Shown piece by piece: positions 1 to 5,275 of a DNA stretch of 8,970 bases. This DNA is from Parvularcula sp. Its GTDB lineage: Bacteria > Pseudomonadota > Alphaproteobacteria > Caulobacterales > Parvularculaceae. Position 1 is the stretch's first letter. Each line of letters begins with the position of its first letter. The notes beneath the pieces were generated by a model. It was given only the letters and a program-made list of their open reading frames with translations, made no database searches and was not told where the DNA came from. The stretch spans positions 1,238-10,207 of the forward strand of contig DNZB01000042.1 in assembly GCA_003506635.1 (NCBI GenBank). Direction: 5' to 3'. The translations under genes and the position numbers were made by a program.

Positions 1-92
1 CCACTTTTCCGCCCGGCGCTCTATCCTGCAAGAAACCGAGTCCGCGTCGTCGTCCGCGGCGAAGCGGCGGCGCGTCGAAGGACTGCGCCTGC

Positions 93-359
93 TCACCTCA
101 GGCGCCGCGACGCGCGCCAGGCGATCACGGCGCCGATCACGAGGCCGGCGAGGCCGCCGATCATGGCGACGCCGATGTTCTTCAGCGCGGCGTCGTCATC
201 GACGAAGCTGTCCGGCCGGATGATTCGCATTTCGATGAGCGCATATCCGATCCAGTAGGCGATGAACGCCGAGGCGAGCGCGGCGAGCGCCGCTGAAATC
301 GCTGTCGCGAGCAAGCGCAGGAAGAGGCGAAGCACGTTCGATTCCGATCGGCGCGTCAT
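93..359 (-). CDS. Small two-helix membrane protein, function unknown
   Basis: I do not recognise this 88-aa protein. It has a short basic N-terminus, a long hydrophobic stretch at about residues 12-43, an acidic loop (SFVDDDA, 51-57), a second hydrophobic stretch at about 61-81, and a basic tail ending WRASRRLR. That is the layout of a two-helix inner-membrane protein. The ATG is preceded by GGAG about eight bases upstream, and only 15 bp separate it from the stop of the 230-aa membrane protein, so the two are probably co-transcribed. Their products may work together, but nothing in the sequence says at what. There are no conserved polar motifs in the helices to suggest transport or catalysis. 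I am fairly sure it is a real gene, from its hydrophobicity pattern, its ribosome-binding site and its close spacing, and I have no idea of its role. Confidence 0.7.
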   Translation of the reverse strand: MTRRSESNVLRLFLRLLATAISAALAALASAFIAYWIGYALIEMRIIRPDSFVDDDAALKNIGVAMIGGLAGLVIGAVIAWRASRRLR

Positions 360-374
360 CAGGGGATCTCCGCC

Positions 375-1067
375 CTAGAGGCGCGGCGTAAGCGCGTGCT
401 CGGCGCCTTTTTCGCCGAGCTTTACGACGCAGTACCAGCAAAAGCCCGCAACGCCAGTCGCGCCGGCGGCGGCGCCGGCGAGCGAAGTCAGCCACGAGAG
501 CCCGCCAAGCGCCGCCAGCATCAGCGCTTTCAATAACAGGGCGATCACGCTCGCCGCGGCGATGACGGCGAACGGCCCGAAAAAATAGTTGGTCGGCGCC
601 GGGTTGAAAAACGCGGACCTTCCTTTGGAGACGCGGAGATTGATGACGCCGACCGCGAGCGCTCCCATCGCCATCAGCGACAGATTGACGGCCCCTCCCC
701 CGGCGATGAATGCGACAACCGTGGCGAGGAAGGCCCTGAACGGCGCGACCAGCGGACGAACCAGGTCTCCGTCAGAGGTGACGTTGACGGCCTCGCCGGC
801 GTCATTGAACGCAAGATGCGCCTGGCCCTCGGCGAGGATCGTCCGCAATTGCAAGTTGAAGCCGTCGGCCACGGCGAATGGAGAGGCTTTCGACAGAGCG
901 GTGAACCATTCCGATTGGACGCGCTGCGCCGCGGCAAGCGTTTCGCGATTGCTGACCAGCTCGAACATGCGGCCGACGATCAGCGATATTCCAAAGCCGA
1001 TGAGGAACGTAACCGCCCGGCGACGCCAGCCTCGCCGCTCCGCTTTCGCCGCGCCATCGCCCGTCAC
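375..1067 (-). CDS. Multi-pass membrane protein, function unknown
   Basis: This 230-aa protein does not match a family I can name. It begins with a basic segment (about 1-18), then a helix at about 18-36, an extracytoplasmic-looking soluble segment of some 70 residues (37-107), and hydrophobic stretches at about 110-145, 162-190 and 195-215. The soluble part carries no signature I recognise. The start is GTG, chosen because AGGAGG lies six to seven bases upstream, the best ribosome-binding site in the left half of the window. A candidate promoter sits at 1098-1126. The gene leads a probable two-gene operon with the 88-aa membrane protein. A long plus-strand reading frame crosses it, but its protein is arginine-rich and low in complexity, whereas this frame gives a clean membrane topology. 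Existence is likely and function unknown. Confidence 0.75.
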   Translation of the reverse strand: MTGDGAAKAERRGWRRRAVTFLIGFGISLIVGRMFELVSNRETLAAAQRVQSEWFTALSKASPFAVADGFNLQLRTILAEGQAHLAFNDAGEAVNVTSDGDLVRPLVAPFRAFLATVVAFIAGGGAVNLSLMAMGALAVGVINLRVSKGRSAFFNPAPTNYFFGPFAVIAAASVIALLLKALMLAALGGLSWLTSLAGAAAGATGVAGFCWYCVVKLGEKGAEHALTPRL

Positions 1068-1097
1068 TTGCCCCTCCTGTTGAAGGATTTCCCTTTA

Positions 1098-1126
1098 TTT
1101 ATGGACAATCGGCGCGCCGGCGTGAA
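1098..1126 (-). promoter_or_regulatory. Candidate promoter of the 230-aa/88-aa membrane operon
   Basis: Read on the minus strand, TTCACG (1121-1126) and CATAAA (1098-1103) are separated by 17 bp, matching a sigma-70 -35/-10 pair at four of six positions each. The -10 lies in a short AT-rich patch in otherwise GC-rich DNA. Initiation would be near 1091, giving a leader of about 24 bases that holds the AGGAGG site of the GTG start. This is a visual match only. Confidence 0.35.
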
Positions 1127-1238
1127 GTCGCGTCTCCCCCGCCGCCCGGCGCAGGCCGTCAGAAATCCGCTTGGCTGCGGCGCCGCCCGACTGATGAGCG
1201 GCGCGATTGCGAGGAACGGGCGGGCCGCGCCTCGCGCT

Positions 1239-1922
1239 TCAAGCGATGTCGCCGGAGCGCTGCCCGGACGCTTGCCGCGGCGCACCTTTTTCCACATCTC
1301 GCCGCAGCCATTGCCGGGTGCGCATCCATATCTCAGCCATGATGACGCCCGGGATCGTCTGACTGTCGCGGCGGAGGCGATGCGTCAGAGGGCGATCGCC
1401 CGTCGCAAGCAGGGCGGCCCTTGCCGCGTCGTTCTGATCGAACTTCGCCCGGCACGCCGCCTCCATGAGGCGCCAATGGTCCGCCGTACCGGGAATGATC
1501 TGCGCGCCGGCGTATTCGATCACGCCTTGATAGCCCTGGCGCGCGCCTCTGCCCCGCGCTTCCCGCGCGTTCATCGCCGCGAGGCGCGCCCGATCCTCCG
1601 CAGACGGAAACTTCAGGCCCTGCCAAAAGGATTCGACGCTGCGATAATTGGCGCCGTCGAGTTCAAACGGCGTTTCGGCGAAGTTGCCGATCAGCCGCAC
1701 GTTCGGGTCCGAACTGGCGCTGACGACATTGATCGGCGCGCGGCAGGCGTCGTCCCGCTCGCCAAGGTCGTCAAGAACGAGCGATCGGCCTGCGGTGGCC
1801 GCATCCGCGCGTGCGAGCAGCACGTGCCCGTGATGCGCCAGATTCCACGCCGTGAGCGCGGCTTGCTCCGCATCAGTCTCGGAAATCAGGATAACGAGTC
1901 TGTCCTTGAGAAGGACCTTCAT
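1239..1922 (-). CDS. NADAR-domain (YbiA-like) N-glycosidase
   Basis: A 227-aa member of the NADAR/YbiA-like superfamily. Members cleave N-glycosidic bonds of phosphoribosylated or ADP-ribosylated substrates. E. coli YbiA acts on early riboflavin-pathway intermediates, and others remove ADP-ribose from guanine in DNA. Visible family motifs, numbered from the chosen ATG, are NFAETPF (80-86), YRSVESFWQGLKF (93-105, with the conserved glutamate at 97), HWRLMEAACRAKF, and a C-terminal DSQTIPGVIMAEIWMRTR. About 75 residues precede the core, and I recall this extension in a proteobacterial subgroup. A TTG further upstream, overlapping the XRE stop, would add 48 arginine-rich residues of no family character, so I chose the internal ATG although its ribosome-binding site is weak. 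It lies 140 bp downstream of the XRE gene on the same strand and may be read from that operon. The domain call is strong, and the substrate is not determinable here. Confidence 0.85.
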   Translation of the reverse strand: MKVLLKDRLVILISETDAEQAALTAWNLAHHGHVLLARADAATAGRSLVLDDLGERDDACRAPINVVSASSDPNVRLIGNFAETPFELDGANYRSVESFWQGLKFPSAEDRARLAAMNAREARGRGARQGYQGVIEYAGAQIIPGTADHWRLMEAACRAKFDQNDAARAALLATGDRPLTHRLRRDSQTIPGVIMAEIWMRTRQWLRRDVEKGAPRQASGQRSGDIA

Positions 1923-2062
1923 GACGCAGCGCCCGCCGATCCGCCGTCTTGTCTTCGTTCGGACATCCAATCGACACAGCGCCGACCCTGCAAGGGCCCG
2001 GGTCGCCCGGAAGCCCGATTTCGCGCACGTCGGCCGGCGGCAGGGGCCGTCCCGGCGGCGCT

Positions 2063-2293
2063 TCAATCATCATGCCGGATCGGCTTGCCGTCATCTTCAA
2101 AGAACAAGATGTCGCCCGGCTGGCATTTCAGCTCCTTGCAGATCGCCTCGAGCGTTGAAAAGCGGATCGCCTTGGCTTTGCCGGTCTTGAGGATTGAAAG
2201 GTTCGCGATCGTCACGCCGACGCGCTCCGACAGTTCCGTCAGGCTCATCCCGCGGTCGAGCAGCACCCGGTCGAGTTTGACGGAGATCGACAT
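2063..2293 (-). CDS. YozG-like XRE-family transcriptional regulator
   Basis: A 76-aa cytoplasmic DNA-binding protein consisting of little more than one Cro/C1-type helix-turn-helix domain. The signature LSILKTGKAKAIRFSTLEAI (32-51) followed by CKELKCQPGDILFF is typical of the YozG-like subgroup, which is commonly encoded next to DUF2975 membrane proteins. The first helix pair is around SLTELSERVGVT (17-28) and the recognition helix around IANLSILK (29-36). The start overlaps the DUF2975 stop by one base (TGATG), so translation is probably coupled. The tail (GKPIRHDD) is short and polar. No effector domain is present, so signal input would have to come from a partner, with DUF2975 the obvious candidate by position. 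The dyad array at 3322-3404 is the likely binding target. The family call is firm; the regulatory targets are inferred. Confidence 0.92.
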   Translation of the reverse strand: MSISVKLDRVLLDRGMSLTELSERVGVTIANLSILKTGKAKAIRFSTLEAICKELKCQPGDILFFEDDGKPIRHDD

Positions 2294-2796
2294 CAGACGG
2301 TGAGGTCCTGCTCTTCCTTCATGCGCGCGCCTTCGCGGAAGACTTCCGACAGCACGAACACGGCGGCGACGGAGATGAGGGTGATGCCGTCAAGGCCGGC
2401 GTCGACATCGGCGTCGAAAATGGCGGCAAGGATGCTGATGACGATTTTCGAGCCTTCGCCGATCAGAAGCGCCCAGCCGAGCTTGCGGAAGCAATCGGCG
2501 TTTTCCTTCACGAAGGGCGAGCCGAAGCGCAGCGTCTTCAGGATTTCAAGCAGGCGCTCGACGACAAAGAGCGTGACGCCGAAGGTGATGAAATGTTTCA
2601 GCACCTCGACGAAGTCGCCGGCGTCGACGTCGATGTCGCCTTCCGCGCCGACGAAACGGGCGAGCGCCGGAAGGAAGGGAATGGCGACGATCGCCGCCGA
2701 AAGGCCGGCGAAGGCGATCCAGACGACGACGCGCACGACATGCAGCGCGACCGCGAGAATGGAGGCGAGCGATCCCTTGCCGATGGCTTTGATCAT
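2293..2796 (-). CDS. DUF2975 four-helix membrane protein
   Basis: A 167-aa inner-membrane protein of the DUF2975 family, whose function is not established but which recurs beside YozG-like XRE regulators. Hydrophobic segments lie at about 10-45, 68-88, 105-127 and 135-153. The family hallmarks are GSPFVKENADCFRKLGWALL (92-111) and the C-terminal VLSEVFREGARMKEEQDLTV, where a helix is followed by a charged cytoplasmic tail. An acidic loop (EGDIDVDAGD, 52-61) sits between the first two segments. The ATG has GGGAG eight bases upstream. Its stop overlaps the start of the XRE gene, and a 49-aa miniprotein gene ends 40 bp upstream. The arrangement suggests a membrane component that senses or sequesters the regulator, but that is inference. 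Confidence 0.9.
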   Translation of the reverse strand: MIKAIGKGSLASILAVALHVVRVVVWIAFAGLSAAIVAIPFLPALARFVGAEGDIDVDAGDFVEVLKHFITFGVTLFVVERLLEILKTLRFGSPFVKENADCFRKLGWALLIGEGSKIVISILAAIFDADVDAGLDGITLISVAAVFVLSEVFREGARMKEEQDLTV

Positions 2797-2836
2797 GATG
2801 CGGGCTCCCGGATGCGCGGCGGCGTCGCTCGTCTTC

Positions 2837-2986
2837 TCAGAAGATGACGACGCCGCACAACCTTTCGGCGCACAGGCGGCTTACTGCTTTTTCCGCATCG
2901 CCGCCCGACTGCGCGAGCGCGGCGGCGAAGAGGAGCGCAGCGCCGGCGAGCGCTGCTGCGAGGAGGAGCGAGAAGGCTTTGGTCAT
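2837..2986 (-). CDS. 49-aa exported or membrane-anchored miniprotein
   Basis: A short frame beginning MTKAFSLLLAAALAGAALLF, with a lysine followed by a continuous hydrophobic stretch to about residue 25 (ending ALAQS) and then a hydrophilic tail with two cysteines (C39 and C44, spaced C-x4-C). The N-terminus reads as a Sec signal peptide with possible cleavage after ALA at 23-25; otherwise it is a single anchor helix. After cleavage only about 24 residues would remain, where the cysteines could form a disulfide in the periplasm. GGAAGGAA lies within 14 bases of the ATG. The gene is between the 43-aa miniprotein and DUF2975, on the same strand, 57 bp and 40 bp from each. I know of no named family. 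Opposite-strand frames here lack comparable features. Confidence 0.6.
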   Translation of the reverse strand: MTKAFSLLLAAALAGAALLFAAALAQSGGDAEKAVSRLCAERLCGVVIF

Positions 2987-3002
2987 GGCGTCTTCCTTCC
3001 CG

Positions 3003-3031
3003 CCGCGCGTCCCGGATTTCCGGGACCGCGG
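3003..3031 (-). promoter_or_regulatory. Intercistronic hairpin between two miniprotein genes
   Basis: A near-perfect inverted repeat: CCGCG and CGCGG outer arms and GTCCCGG/CCGGGAC inner arms around a four-base ATTT loop, with one unpaired C at 3008, giving 12 pairs. On the minus-strand transcript it falls just upstream of the GGAAGGAA ribosome-binding site of the 49-aa gene and after the stop of the 43-aa gene. There is no following T run, so it is not a canonical terminator on either strand. It may protect the upstream message from 3' decay or tune translation of the next gene. Confidence 0.5.
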
Positions 3032-3043
3032 CGCCTTGCGCCG

Positions 3044-3175
3044 TTAAGCAATGACGAGACGGCCGAGCGCCGCGAAATAGGAAGCGCCGATCATCGTGAC
3101 CATCGCGGTTGTGACGAGGGCGTTGACAAACCGGCTGACATTGCCGATGCTGGAATCGGCGTGATTGCGTAACAT
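3044..3175 (-). CDS. 43-aa single-helix membrane miniprotein
   Basis: The first gene of the miniprotein/DUF2975/XRE unit. The product has a polar N-terminus (MLRNHADSSIGNVSR, 1-15) and one hydrophobic segment (about 17-42, including ALVTTAMVTMIGASYFAALG), with almost no tail after it. This fits a small inner-membrane protein with the N-terminus in the cytoplasm. The ATG is supported by AAAGGA seven bases upstream. The same frame stays open far upstream, with a start at 3463 inside rdgB, but that extension is lysine/arginine-rich, crosses the AT-rich regulatory region, and has no plausible ribosome-binding site, so I reject it. No family is recognised. Small hydrophobic proteins like this can be regulators of membrane partners, stress peptides or type I toxins, and the sequence alone does not decide. 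Confidence 0.6.
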   Translation of the reverse strand: MLRNHADSSIGNVSRFVNALVTTAMVTMIGASYFAALGRLVIA

Positions 3176-3224
3176 CTGAATTTCCTTTCGTTGGTGCGCG
3201 AACGCGTTTTGGCTGTTTTTTCCT

Positions 3225-3256
3225 GAGCGGCGTGGGAAACCCCGCCGCTCTTTTTT
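3225..3256 (+). terminator. Intrinsic terminator on the plus strand, inside the minus-strand leader
   Basis: GAGCGGCG (3225-3232) pairs perfectly with CGCCGCTC (3243-3250). Inside this, GGG-AAA-CCC extends the stem to 11 pairs with one bulged T, and six T residues follow at once (3251-3256). That is a textbook rho-independent terminator read on the plus strand. No plus-strand gene lies upstream of it in the window, so it would stop antisense or stray transcription before rdgB. On the minus strand the same stem lies in the leader of the 43-aa gene, with no T tail. Confidence 0.65.
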
Positions 3257-3332
3257 GTCTTTAAGGCACGTCTTCCGGCTGTTTCCGATCTTCCTGCCGG
3301 GGGCGGAGTTCATCTCCGTCTTGTTGAATAAC

Positions 3333-3360
3333 GATATACACTTATCGAAAAACGATGCAA
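3333..3360 (-). promoter_or_regulatory. Candidate promoter of the miniprotein-DUF2975-XRE operon
   Basis: On the minus strand TTGCAT (3355-3360) and TATATC (3333-3338) are 16 bp apart. Two of the dyad sites sit on it: one overlaps the -10 and one fills the spacer and reaches the -35, the geometry expected for repression. Transcription would begin near 3326 and give a leader of about 150 bases before the 43-aa gene, containing the strong stem at 3225-3250. The hexamer matches are partial. Confidence 0.4.
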
Positions 3361-3379
3361 GAGGTTTTCGTCGAAAAAC

Positions 3380-3385
3380 GATAAT
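3380..3385 (+). promoter_or_regulatory. Candidate -10 element for rdgB
   Basis: GATAAT matches the sigma-70 -10 consensus at five of six positions and would start transcription about 24 bases before the rdgB ATG. No good -35 is visible 16-18 bp upstream, so it would need an activator or is weak. It overlaps the third dyad site (3369-3383), so whatever binds the array could control rdgB as well as the divergent operon. Confidence 0.3.
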
Positions 3386-3415
3386 TTTTTTTCGAAGAGC
3401 GATAAGGACCGCTGG

Positions 3416-4030
3416 ATGCAGCATCGGAAATTGATTGCGGAAAAACTGGTGATCGCCAGTCATAACGCCGGAAAGGTGAAGGAGATCAACGCGCTGGTCG
3501 CCCCGTACGGGGTGACGGCGGTGGCCGCTGGCGCGCTTGGCCTGCCGGCGCCGGAAGAAACCGAGAATTCCTTCGAAGGCAACGCCAGCCTGAAGGCCCT
3601 GGCGGCGGCGCGGGGCTCCGGGCTTCCGGCCCTTGCCGATGATTCAGGGCTTGAGGTCGCCGCGCTTGGCGGCCGGCCAGGCGTTCACACCGCCGACTGG
3701 GCGCAAACGCCCACAGGCCGGGATTTTTACGTCGCGATGGGCCGGGTTGAGCGGGAATTGCGGGATGCGGGCGCCGATGACCGTTCGGCGCGTTTCGTCT
3801 GCTGCCTCGCGCTCGCCTGGCCGGACGGGCATGTGGAGACCTTCCTGGGGCGGGTCGAGGGGCGGCTGACCTGGCCGCCGCGTGGAACCATGGGCTTCGG
3901 CTTTGACCCGGTTTTCGTTCCGGTGGGCTACGAAAAGACCTTCGCAGAGCTCGATCCGGAGACGAAACACGCCAACTCTCACAGGGCGGACGCCTTCCGA
4001 AAGCTGGTCGCCGCGTCTCTGGAGGCTTGA
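3416..4030 (+). CDS. rdgB: XTP/dITP pyrophosphatase RdgB (HAM1 family)
   Basis: A 204-aa cytoplasmic house-cleaning enzyme that hydrolyses dITP, ITP and XTP to monophosphates plus pyrophosphate, keeping deaminated purines out of DNA and RNA. The family blocks are all present: SHNAGK (15-20) at the triphosphate site, [14 protein letters not shown] (48-61), ADDSGLEV (74-81) with the catalytic aspartate pair, GFGFDPVF (160-167) and SHRADAF (188-194) for base recognition. Length is normal for the family. The ATG has AAGGA seven bases upstream, directly abutting the last dyad site. In many alphaproteobacteria rdgB follows rph and is followed at once by hemW. Here the upstream partner is absent from the window, replaced by a divergent operon, and an ATPase gene separates it from hemW. 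Function is secure. Confidence 0.97.
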   Translation: MQHRKLIAEKLVIASHNAGKVKEINALVAPYGVTAVAAGALGLPAPEETENSFEGNASLKALAAARGSGLPALADDSGLEVAALGGRPGVHTADWAQTPTGRDFYVAMGRVERELRDAGADDRSARFVCCLALAWPDGHVETFLGRVEGRLTWPPRGTMGFGFDPVFVPVGYEKTFAELDPETKHANSHRADAFRKLVAASLEA

Positions 4031-4052
4031 GTTAAAGCAAAGTAAGGCTGGT

Positions 4053-4090
4053 TTATCGAGAACCTATAAACTCACCTTAGATCGCTCTAA
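4053..4090 (+). promoter_or_regulatory. Candidate promoter and palindromes ahead of the AAA ATPase gene
   Basis: The 60-bp gap after rdgB is AT-rich. TATAAA (4065-4070) could serve as a -10, with initiation near 4077 and a leader of only about 13 bases, though no clear -35 is visible. Overlapping it, TTATCG-AGAAC-CTATAA (4053-4069) is a dyad one base from the TATCG-N5-CGATA form of the upstream array. TTAGA-TCGC-TCTAA (4077-4090) is a perfect five-bp inverted repeat ending right at the start codon, where a Shine-Dalgarno sequence would be expected but is missing. Expression may therefore be independent of rdgB and use a very short leader. Confidence 0.3.
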
Positions 4091-5275
4091 ATGGACCCCC
4101 GGAAAAACCCTTACACACCCGGAGCCGGCGCCAAACCGCCGGACCTGACGGGTCGCGATGACATTATTGAACGCATTTCAATCGCGCTTGATCGCCTGCG
4201 GGCCGGGCGCTCCTCCCGCAGCGTCGTCCTCTACGGGCTAAGGGGCGTCGGCAAGACCGTCCTTCTCAACACCATGCGCCGCGACGCGGAGGCGCGCGGC
4301 GTCGCAACAGCGATGATCGAGGCGCCCGAAGGCCGGTCGCTTCCCGCGCTTCTTGTCCCCACGCTGCGCGCCGCGCTTCTCAAGCTCAGCCACGGCGAAG
4401 CGCTGCGCGACAAGCTCAAACGATCAATGCAGGCGCTCGCCGGGTTCGCGAAGGCGCTCAAAGTCAAATATGGCGACATCGAAGTCGGCGTCGAGTTTCC
4501 CGCCGAGCCCGGCCTTGCGGATTCCGGCGACCTGGAATTCGATCTCGTCGATCTATTCGCCGCCGTCGGCGCCGCCGCGGCCGAGCGCAAGACCGCCTTC
4601 GCGTTCTTCATCGACGAACTTCAATATGTCGAGAAGCGCCAACTCGCCGCGCTGATCTCCGCGCTGCACCGTTCGGGCCAGGACAACGCGCCCGTGACGA
4701 TGGTCGCCGCCGGCCTGCCGCAGCTTTTAGGGCGAACGGGCGACGCCAAATCTTACGCCGAGCGCCTGTTCGAGTTCGTCGAGATCGGCCGCCTTGATGA
4801 GGCCGCCGCCCGCGCCGCGCTCGCGGGCCCCGCCGAAGCGGCAGGCGCTTCGTATACGGATGAAGCGTTGGCGGCGATCTTGCGCGACACCGGACGCTAT
4901 CCCTATTTCCTTCAGGAATGGGGAAAACACGCCTGGGACGTCGCGTTGAAATCCCCGATCGACGCGAAGGACGCGACGACCGCCTCGAAACTTTCTATCG
5001 CCGAACTGGACGAGAGTTTTTTCCGCGTGAGGTTCGACCGCGTGACGCCGAACGAGCGCCGTTACTTGCGCGCGATGGCGGAGCTGGGGCCGGGGGCCCA
5101 TCGTTCCGGCGATATCGCGCAAGCCCTTGGCCGGCCGGTGACCTCTGTCGCGCCGACGCGGACAGCGCTAATCCGCAAAGGCATGATCTATAGCGGCGCG
5201 CATGGCGACACCGCCTTCACCGCGCCGCTGTTTGACGGCTTCATGAAGCGGGTGATGCCGACGCTGAACTCATGA
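4091..5275 (+). CDS. AAA-family ATPase with C-terminal winged-helix-like region
   Basis: A 394-aa P-loop ATPase of the AAA_16/ORC-like type often annotated only as ATP-binding protein. Walker A is GLRGVGKT (49-56), Walker B is FFIDEL (D175, E176), and a sensor-1-like strand TMVAAGLPQL follows around residue 205. A helical lid region follows, and the last 70 residues (from about NERRYLRAM) look like a winged helix with RSGDIAQALGRPVTSVAPTR as its probable recognition part. The protein is soluble, with no signal peptide or membrane segment. The ATG lacks a visible ribosome-binding site. Its end overlaps the hemW start by four bases (ATGA), so hemW translation is probably coupled to it. Related ATPases occur both as stand-alone genes and as partners in mobile or defence loci; nothing here proves such a role. 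Biological function is unknown. Confidence 0.9.
   Translation: MDPRKNPYTPGAGAKPPDLTGRDDIIERISIALDRLRAGRSSRSVVLYGLRGVGKTVLLNTMRRDAEARGVATAMIEAPEGRSLPALLVPTLRAALLKLSHGEALRDKLKRSMQALAGFAKALKVKYGDIEVGVEFPAEPGLADSGDLEFDLVDLFAAVGAAAAERKTAFAFFIDELQYVEKRQLAALISALHRSGQDNAPVTMVAAGLPQLLGRTGDAKSYAERLFEFVEIGRLDEAAARAALAGPAEAAGASYTDEALAAILRDTGRYPYFLQEWGKHAWDVALKSPIDAKDATTASKLSIAELDESFFRVRFDRVTPNERRYLRAMAELGPGAHRSGDIAQALGRPVTSVAPTRTALIRKGMIYSGAHGDTAFTAPLFDGFMKRVMPTLNS

Larger units (their letters stand above)
3322..3404. repeat. Four-copy operator-like dyad array (TATCG-N5-CGATA)
   Basis: Four 15-bp sites: 3322-3336 (TGTTG-AATAA-CGATA), 3343-3357 (TATCG-AAAAA-CGATG), 3369-3383 (CGTCG-AAAAA-CGATA) and 3390-3404 (TTTCG-AAGAG-CGATA). 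The right arm is almost invariant, the left arm is a degenerate inverted copy, and the centre is purine-rich. Centres are 21, 26 and 21 bp apart, so each outer pair lies about two helical turns apart on the same DNA face. The sites overlap the candidate promoter of the minus-strand operon and the candidate -10 of rdgB. I infer operators for the YozG-like XRE regulator encoded in the same operon; no experiment or motif search supports this yet. Confidence 0.7.

Noticed and set aside
1..92. Possible gene end at the left edge
   Set aside because: Frames are open on the plus strand, but their residues are compositionally biased and continue as shadows of the 88-aa gene; no start, stop or signal can be defended.
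1064..1297. A 77-aa minus-strand frame after the NADAR gene
   Set aside because: It overlaps the NADAR 3' end in another frame and the start of the 230-aa gene, and its protein is basic with no recognisable features.
1923..2066. N-terminal extension of the NADAR protein from a TTG overlapping the XRE stop
   Set aside because: The added 48 residues are arginine/cysteine-rich and unlike the family; the downstream ATG gives a normal-looking N-terminus. Translational coupling by the overlap cannot be fully excluded.
816..2303. A 495-aa open frame on the plus strand
   Set aside because: Arginine- and alanine-rich with no domain character; it runs antisense through the membrane protein, the NADAR gene and the XRE gene, which are clear families or topologies. 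High GC content makes such long shadow frames common.
3176..3463. Extension of the 43-aa miniprotein to a 139-aa protein
   Set aside because: The extension runs through the dyad array and AT-rich promoter region and begins inside rdgB on the other strand; the internal ATG has a good ribosome-binding site.
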